Assembly: GCA_014377625.1 (NCBI GenBank)
Contig: JACMPG010000209.1
Coordinates: 1 to 47,584, forward strand
Direction: 5' to 3'
Source: Spirosoma sp.
GTDB lineage: Bacteria; Bacteroidota; Bacteroidia; Cytophagales; Spirosomataceae
Length of the DNA stretch: 47,584 bases
Position numbers and translations under genes: made by a program. The notes under the pieces are model-generated. The model saw only the letters and a list, made by a program, of their open reading frames with translations, did not search any database and was not told where the DNA came from. Positions 43,113 through 47,584 of the stretch are shown here, one piece after another; the stretch's first letter is position 1, and each line of letters starts with the position of its first letter.

Positions 43113-43910
43113 ATGGCCGCAACTGCGACGACAAGCACCGCAGCATCACAATCAGAGCAGACGTTCGATAAGAAAGCCTGGATGGGTGGTGTTGAACCCA
43201 TGAATGTCAGTTATGGCAAGCTCATGATGTGGTTCTTCCTGATCTCAGATACGTTTACGTTCTCAGCGTTACTCGTAACCTATGGATTGATTCGTTATAG
43301 TTACCCTGCCTGGGATCCGGCCATTTATGGGGATGTGTTTCAGTTTTCAAATCTGTACTGGCCTACTCCCGAAAAGGTTTATAACGCGCTGCCATTCTTA
43401 CACGGCATCGATGCCCCCCTGATCTTTGTGGGTATCATGACGTTTATCCTGGTCTTCAGTAGCGTCACGATGGTGCTGGCTGTTGAAGCGGGGCATCGGA
43501 TGGATAAGGCCGAGGTAGAGAAATATATGCTGTGGACTATACTGGGCGGAATTACGTTTTTGGGTAGTCAGGCATGGGAGTGGTCGCACTTTATTCACGG
43601 TACAGAAACAGGTACGGTGATTAGTGAGATGATTAATGGTGAGACATTCAAGCGGACTATATTCGGGGCGAATCTGGTCGAGAATCAGTACGGACCGCCT
43701 GCCTTTGCTGACTTGTTTTTCTTCATTACCGGTTTCCACGGTACACACGTCTTGAGCGGTGTTGTTTTGAACATGCTCGTTTTCTACCGCGCGTCTACCG
43801 GAACGTATGAGAAACGTGGCCATTACGAAATGGTGGAAAAAGTTGGCCTGTACTGGCACTTTGTCGATCTGGTCTGGGTATTTGTCTTCACATTCTTCTA
43901 TTTAGTTTAA
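43113..43910 (+). CDS. Cytochrome c oxidase subunit III, second copy
   Basis: A 265-aa COX3-family protein, longer than the preceding one because of an N-terminal Ala/Thr-rich segment (1-25) and a loop about 60-90 (YPAWDPAIYGDVFQFSNLYW). Marks: GKLMMWFFLISDTFTFSALL, FFFITGFHGTHVLSGVVLNM and GLYWHFVDLVWVFVFTFFYL. Subunit III stabilises the catalytic core and proton uptake. It lies 14 bp after the first copy and 11 bp before the subunit IV gene. Confidence 0.93.
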   Translation: MAATATTSTAASQSEQTFDKKAWMGGVEPMNVSYGKLMMWFFLISDTFTFSALLVTYGLIRYSYPAWDPAIYGDVFQFSNLYWPTPEKVYNALPFLHGIDAPLIFVGIMTFILVFSSVTMVLAVEAGHRMDKAEVEKYMLWTILGGITFLGSQAWEWSHFIHGTETGTVISEMINGETFKRTIFGANLVENQYGPPAFADLFFFITGFHGTHVLSGVVLNMLVFYRASTGTYEKRGHYEMVEKVGLYWHFVDLVWVFVFTFFYLV

Positions 43911-43921
43911 GCCTCGCGATC

Positions 43922-44257
43922 ATGTCTGATAACTCCACTCAATTTGATGCTCCTGGTCATGCAGGAACCGAAAATGCCCCCGCAGCAACTGCCATAATCT
44001 GGCGTACGTTCTGGGTACTGGCGGGCATAACAGCCGTTGAATTTGCTTTAGCTTATTTCATGAAAGCTGGCGGCTTCCGTACCTCACTGTTTGTGATAAT
44101 GACACTCGTGAAGGCTTTCTTCATTGTTGGTGAATTTATGCACCTGAAGCACGAGGTAAAAAGTCTCATTTGGGCTATCGTTGTCCCAGTGGTCTTCATT
44201 GTCTGGTTGCTACTGGCTTTGCTGACCGAAGGGGGACATATATTTGAACTCAGGTAA
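43922..44257 (+). CDS. Cytochrome c oxidase subunit IV (small membrane subunit)
   Basis: A 111-aa protein of the prokaryotic COX4 family. A polar N-terminal part (about 1-28) precedes three helices: TFWVLAGITAVEFALAYFMK, TSLFVIMTLVKAFFIVGEFM and SLIWAIVVPVVFIVWLLLAL. The MHLKHEVK motif in the second loop is typical. It is an accessory subunit with no cofactor. Its stop overlaps the longer frame of the SCO gene by 14 nt, or lies 4 bp before the preferred SCO start. Confidence 0.9.
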   Translation: MSDNSTQFDAPGHAGTENAPAATAIIWRTFWVLAGITAVEFALAYFMKAGGFRTSLFVIMTLVKAFFIVGEFMHLKHEVKSLIWAIVVPVVFIVWLLLALLTEGGHIFELR

Positions 44258-44261
44258 AAAG

Positions 44262-44972
44262 ATGTCAAAAACTCAAAAAGCCGGGATCCTGCTCACTACG
44301 CTGCTGGTCCCGGCTTTGCTGTATATATTCCTCAGGTTTGGTACGGAAAATCATTACGTTCTGCCCCGGTATTTGCCCCGGATAGACTCTTCGCGTGGTG
44401 AGCCGCTCATGGGAACCATAACACTTCCTGATGGACGACAGATTACGGACACTTTATACAACTATATCCCGCCATTTAGACTGATCGATCAGGACGGAGA
44501 TACGGTCAATCAATCGCTGGTGAAGGGAAAGATCTACGTAGCAAGCTTCTTCTTTACGCGTTGTGGCACTGTATGTCCTAAAATTTCATCGCAGTTAACA
44601 CGTGTGCAGGATATCTTCCGTAAGCAGCCCGATATACTGTTCCTGTCTCACTCGGTCGATCCTGAACATGATCGACCTAAGGAGTTAAAAACATACGCCA
44701 AGAAGTACGAAGCGATTCCGGGTAGGTGGTATTTTTTGACCGGTAGCAAAGCCGAAATTTATGACTTGGCCCTGCACGGATATTACCTGCCAGTGGTTGA
44801 TGAGGGAGTTAAGGAAGGAAAGCCAGACGAAACTTTTATCCATAGCGAAAAGTTGGTATTAGTAGATAAAGAAGGTATTGTAAGGGGTTTTTATGACGGT
44901 ACAGATCGGGAGGATGTAGACCGACTCATTCTCGAAATCAGGGTTCTGCTAGACGGGTACAGCAAAGAGTAA
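44262..44972 (+). CDS. SCO1/SenC copper chaperone
   Basis: A 236-aa membrane-anchored thioredoxin-fold protein that delivers copper to the CuA site of subunit II. ATG 44262 (MSKTQKAGILLTTLLVPALL) starts the anchor helix; a TTG at 44244 would add six residues. The copper-binding residues are C101 and C105 (FFFTRCGTVCPKISSQ) and H194 (DETFIHSEKLVLVD). Its position directly after the oxidase genes supports the role. Confidence 0.94.
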   Translation: MSKTQKAGILLTTLLVPALLYIFLRFGTENHYVLPRYLPRIDSSRGEPLMGTITLPDGRQITDTLYNYIPPFRLIDQDGDTVNQSLVKGKIYVASFFFTRCGTVCPKISSQLTRVQDIFRKQPDILFLSHSVDPEHDRPKELKTYAKKYEAIPGRWYFLTGSKAEIYDLALHGYYLPVVDEGVKEGKPDETFIHSEKLVLVDKEGIVRGFYDGTDREDVDRLILEIRVLLDGYSKE

Positions 44973-45044
44973 GAATACCGTTACCCGAACTACTTGAATT
45001 ACTGGCCTACTTACGATAAAGTACCCTACAGAAGGATATAAAGC

Positions 45045-45590
45045 ATGGAAACACTCGAGTCACCAGTTCGGGAGAAGCGGGCAAATCGGGTTATTAACAT
45101 CCTGGCAGCCGTTATTCCGTTAGCCGTTGCTGTTCTGCTTGGTATCCGCCAAAAGGTGGATCTCGGCGATTGGACAACCTCTCTTCCCCATATCAACGCG
45201 GTTATTAACTCGGTTACGTCGGTGCTTTTGCTAATGGGTTTATACTTCATCCGGCAAAAGAACATTGCTGCCCATAAGCAGACTATGCTGACTGCTTTTG
45301 CATTTGGCTCCGTATTTCTGGTCAGTTACGTTCTGTATCATCTCACCAATGAATCGACACCATTTGGCGGTCAGGGATGGGTCCGTCCGGTGTATTACTT
45401 TCTATTAGTGTCGCACATCGTTTTGTCGGTAGTTGTCGTGTGGTTTGTCTTGCGGGCAGTTTACTTTGCTTTAACAAATCAGATTCTTAAACATAAGCAG
45501 ACTGTTAGATGGGCTTATCCCATTTGGCTGTATGTGAGTACTACGGGCGTAATCGTATATTTTCTGATTAGACCGTATTATTTGCATTAA
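45045..45590 (+). CDS. DUF420 membrane protein
   Basis: A 181-aa protein with about five helices (INILAAVIPLAVAVLLGIRQ, SVTSVLLLMGLYFIRQKNIA, TAFAFGSVFLVSYVLYHLTN and others), ending KHKQTVRWAYPIWLYVSTTG. The histidines in AAHKQTML, YVLYHLT and KHKQTVRWAYPIW are characteristic of DUF420 (CtaG-like context). DUF420 proteins are usually found in cytochrome oxidase operons and are thought to help assembly. It follows the SCO gene after 72 bp. Confidence 0.9.
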   Translation: METLESPVREKRANRVINILAAVIPLAVAVLLGIRQKVDLGDWTTSLPHINAVINSVTSVLLLMGLYFIRQKNIAAHKQTMLTAFAFGSVFLVSYVLYHLTNESTPFGGQGWVRPVYYFLLVSHIVLSVVVVWFVLRAVYFALTNQILKHKQTVRWAYPIWLYVSTTGVIVYFLIRPYYLH

Positions 45591-45602
45591 CTTATTATCA
45601 AT

Positions 45603-45884
45603 ATGAAAAGACTAACATTCTTAATAATATTGTTTCTGGTTGTTGGCATAATGCCTGACCTGCTGGCTCAATGTGCTATGTGTCGGGGTACGGTAGAAAG
45701 TACCGTAAGCGGTGGCCGTAGTATGGTTGCCTCACAATTGAACATAGGTATTCTGTATTTGCTGGCAGCTCCCTACCTGATAGTATCAACTATTGCCTTC
45801 CTCTGGTATCGTAATAGTAAAAAAGAACATGGAAAACGTATCGAAATTGCAGGCCGTCTTAGAAGGGCTTTGTCCCAGATGTAG
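45603..45884 (+). CDS. Small CxxC membrane protein of the oxidase cluster
   Basis: A 93-aa protein with a signal peptide (MKRLTFLIILFLVVGIMPDL) immediately followed by QCAMCRGTVES, then one transmembrane helix (about 48-68: IGILYLLAAPYLIVSTIAFL) and a basic tail. The CxxC after the cleavage site could bind copper or heme or be redox-active, but no His follows, so it is not a c-type heme site. Similar small proteins sit near DUF420 and DUF983 in Bacteroidota. It overlaps DUF983 by 56 nt in another frame, implying translational coupling. Confidence 0.75.
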   Translation: MKRLTFLIILFLVVGIMPDLLAQCAMCRGTVESTVSGGRSMVASQLNIGILYLLAAPYLIVSTIAFLWYRNSKKEHGKRIEIAGRLRRALSQM

Positions 45885-46206
45885 AAAAGGGAAGATTTTC
45901 AGTAAGCCCTTTTATTCGCCCCGCGGTTTTGACGAGATGCATGAACATTGCCCACATTGCGGGCTGCGTTTTGAGGTAGAACCCGGCTATTTCATTGGGG
46001 CCATGTACGTTAGCTATGCATTGTCGGGTGGTGTGGCCCTGGTACTGGGTTTTGCGTTGTTTTATTTTTTTGGTGATCCTGAAGGCTGGGTATACGCAGC
46101 TGTCATTGCCCCGGTAATGGTTTTGATTGCCCCCGTAAACTTTAGGATGTCCCGCGTTGTATGGCTACACTACGTAGCAGGGATAAAATACCAGGAAGGA
46201 CTTTAA
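45829..46206 (+). CDS. DUF983 zinc-ribbon membrane protein
   Basis: A 125-aa protein. ATG 45829 (MENVSKLQAVLEGLCPRCRK) is the family-type start and lies inside the preceding gene. Two metal-binding knuckles, CPRCRKGKIF and CPHCGLRFEVEPG, precede two helices (about 55-78 and 83-105). DUF983 proteins accompany oxidase assembly genes, but their action is unproven. It is the last gene of the respiratory block; the 44-bp gap to udk contains udk's promoter. Confidence 0.9.
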   Translation: MENVSKLQAVLEGLCPRCRKGKIFSKPFYSPRGFDEMHEHCPHCGLRFEVEPGYFIGAMYVSYALSGGVALVLGFALFYFFGDPEGWVYAAVIAPVMVLIAPVNFRMSRVVWLHYVAGIKYQEGL

Positions 46207-46215
46207 CGGCTCCTT

Positions 46216-46246
46216 TTTTTATGCAATAGCGCGGTACCTATCTTTG
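46216..46246 (+). promoter_or_regulatory. udk promoter implying a leaderless mRNA
   Basis: TTTT at 46216-46219, exactly 19 nt, then TATCTTTG at 46239-46246, a full -7 match. The udk ATG is at 46251, 4 bp after the -7 box, so transcription would start at or next to the start codon. Confidence 0.7.
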
Positions 46247-46250
46247 CGAA

Positions 46251-46868
46251 ATGACCACCAAACCGTTTATCGTCGGTATTACCGGCGGCAGTGCTTCCGG
46301 TAAGACTTCATTTCTTAAAGGCGTTTTAAATGCATTTACCGATGATCAGATTTGCCTGATTTCGCAGGACAACTATTACCGCAGCCGGGCCGACATTCCG
46401 GTTGACGATCAGGGGGTTCACAACTTCGACTTACCTGAAACAATTGACCACCACCTGTATGCTCAGCACATTGAGAAACTTGGCGAAGGGCAGGTGATCA
46501 CGCAAATCGAATACACCTTCAATAATCCCGCTGTTGTACCCCGTTTATTAGAGTTTAAGCCTGCTCCAATTATTATCGTTGAAGGCATTTTTGTGTTTTA
46601 CTTCCGCGAATTAGCGGATCAGATGGATCTCAAGATATTCATTGACGCTAAAAACAGCATTAAGCTCGAACGACGGGTGAAACGCGATGCTGAAGAACGA
46701 GGCTACGATCTCGACGATGTCATGTACCGCTGGAAATATCACGTAAAACCTACTTACAGGCAATTTATTAAGCCGTATCGTGCCGAAGCTGATATTGTTA
46801 TTCCCAATAATCAGCATTATCAAAAAGGTCTTGATGTAGTCATATCCTTTCTAAAAACGAAAGTATGA
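46251..46868 (+). CDS. udk: Uridine kinase
   Basis: A 205-aa P-loop kinase that phosphorylates uridine and cytidine to UMP and CMP in pyrimidine salvage. Walker A is GITGGSASGKTSFLKGV (residues 10-26), then SQDNYYRS, NFDLPETIDHHLYAQHIEKL, PIIIVEGIFVFYF (Walker B) and RRVKRDAEERGYDLDDVMYR (lid). The length is usual for the family. It has its own promoter, and the 94-bp gap after it shows no clear terminator. Confidence 0.92.
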   Translation: MTTKPFIVGITGGSASGKTSFLKGVLNAFTDDQICLISQDNYYRSRADIPVDDQGVHNFDLPETIDHHLYAQHIEKLGEGQVITQIEYTFNNPAVVPRLLEFKPAPIIIVEGIFVFYFRELADQMDLKIFIDAKNSIKLERRVKRDAEERGYDLDDVMYRWKYHVKPTYRQFIKPYRAEADIVIPNNQHYQKGLDVVISFLKTKV

Positions 46869-46962
46869 GTGATTCGCTCTGCCCTGAATGATATTTCCTG
46901 CAAAAGCCCGATCAATTTCTCTGATAATGAGTTAGGAAGGTGAGCGCCAATCTTCATTCGTC

Positions 46963-47442
46963 ATGAAAATATTTGCTAACCTTACTGAATTTTCTAGCCA
47001 GGCCGGGCAGCTTCTGGGCGAAACCGATTACATTACGATCACTCAGAAAATGGTCGACCTGTTTGCGCAGGCTACTGGTGACGATCAATGGATACACACC
47101 AACCCTGACCGGGCCTCCAAAGAGTCTCCTTACGGACAGGCCATAGCACACGGATTCCTGACGCTTTCTCTGGCACCTAAATTGATGGCTGAGATATATC
47201 GAATAGAGTCAGTACGAATGGGCGTGAACTATGGAGCTAATAAAATCAGATTCACAAATGCAGTGCCCGTAGGTGGCCGCCTGCGGATGAAAGCTTGGCT
47301 GCATCACGCCGAGGAACAGAATAGTAACGAAAATGCCGGAAACAGATCAGGTATAAGGGCGATTATAGAATGCGTTTTTGAAGTTGAACATCAGGAAAAA
47401 CCTGCCTGTATAGCGGAGCTTATTACATTATTATATGAGTAG
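46963..47442 (+). CDS. MaoC-family dehydratase ((R)-enoyl-CoA hydratase-like)
   Basis: A 159-aa single hot-dog domain protein. The hydratase-2 motif is ATGDDQWIHTNPDRASKESP followed by YGQAIAHGFLTLSL; the Asp and His of this motif are the usual catalytic pair in MaoC and PhaJ proteins. VNYGANKIRFTNAVPVGGRL is the second family block. It would hydrate an enoyl-CoA to (R)-3-hydroxyacyl-CoA, but the pathway is not visible from the neighbours. The element that starts just after its stop is an IS256-type insertion. Confidence 0.92.
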   Translation: MKIFANLTEFSSQAGQLLGETDYITITQKMVDLFAQATGDDQWIHTNPDRASKESPYGQAIAHGFLTLSLAPKLMAEIYRIESVRMGVNYGANKIRFTNAVPVGGRLRMKAWLHHAEEQNSNENAGNRSGIRAIIECVFEVEHQEKPACIAELITLLYE

Positions 47443-47458
47443 TAGAGACTGCCCGCTG

Positions 47459-47584
47459 AACTGTGTCAAGACTAAGGGGGAATAGAAGGGGAAATAAAAA
47501 TTCATCCCTAATTTCACTTTACCATGACTGACCAATTCGATTACGAAGCCTTCAAACAGGCCGCCATCAAAGGCCTTTACGAAG
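47459..47584 (+). mobile_element. Left end of an IS256-type insertion sequence (partial)
   Basis: A probable left inverted repeat (AACTGTGTCAAGACTAAG, from about 47459) is followed by an AT-rich leader and ATG 47524. The exact outer boundary cannot be set because the right end lies outside the window. The leader shares TGTGTCAAG and GAATAGAAGGG with the deleted element at 2799. Confidence 0.6.
47524..47584 (+). CDS. IS256-type transposase, N-terminus only
   Basis: Only 20 codons are inside the window: MTDQFDYEAFKQAAIKGLYE. This start, with the FDYExFKxxAIxGLY pattern, is typical of IS256/Mutator transposases in Bacteroidota, as judged from memory. The catalytic domain is beyond the edge, so integrity cannot be judged. 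Confidence 0.65.
   Translation, partial: MTDQFDYEAFKQAAIKGLYE

Overview
The window looks like a chromosome segment from a Bacteroidota bacterium, most likely order Cytophagales and close to Spirosoma. The signs are promoters of the TTTG-N19-TAnnTTTG type with few Shine-Dalgarno sequences, a C-terminal type IX secretion (T9SS) sorting domain, a 7TMR-DISM histidine kinase, an alternative complex III (ACIII) operon joined to an aa3 oxidase operon, and protein families typical of that group. The genus is inferred from protein style only; no search was run.

Bases 1-3040 hold an IS630-type remnant, a two-component system (kinase plus a NarL-type response regulator broken or split by an in-frame amber codon), and an internally deleted IS256-type element next to the kinase start. 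Bases 3269-7300 are a small cluster of secreted proteins: a transglutaminase-like protein, a B-lectin-like protein, a lipoprotein, a second lectin paralogue with an amber codon in its signal peptide, and a frameshifted secreted protein. A duplicated 3' scrap of the transglutaminase gene lies between them. This is the most rearranged part of the window.

Bases 7302-14003 hold a LytTR regulator preceded by a long hairpin, a membrane TPR-LuxR regulator, a large T9SS-exported adhesin (predicted seven-bladed propeller plus Ig-like domains), and a curlin-repeat fibre protein with a small ORF behind it. Together they suggest a surface adhesion or matrix locus.

Bases 14183-28801 are ordinary chromosomal genes: an Lrp regulator, the TIGR03643/DUF2256 pair, a family-10-like glycosidase, ispH, a flavin reductase, a GH3-like enzyme, a glycerophosphodiesterase, a penicillin acylase, an OmpH-like protein, smpB, an HNH endonuclease, rpsA and tRNA-Cys(GCA). 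Several different long extragenic palindromes sit between them.

Bases 28929-46206 are one co-directional respiratory block. A strong promoter precedes actABCDEF (quinol to cytochrome c), then cytochrome oxidase subunits II and I, heme A and heme O synthases, two subunit III proteins, subunit IV, a SCO copper chaperone, DUF420, a small CxxC protein and DUF983. Electrons would pass from menaquinol through ACIII and its cytochrome domains to the aa3 oxidase, with heme A and copper delivery encoded in the same block. The window ends with udk (probably leaderless), a MaoC dehydratase, and the start of an IS256-type transposase.
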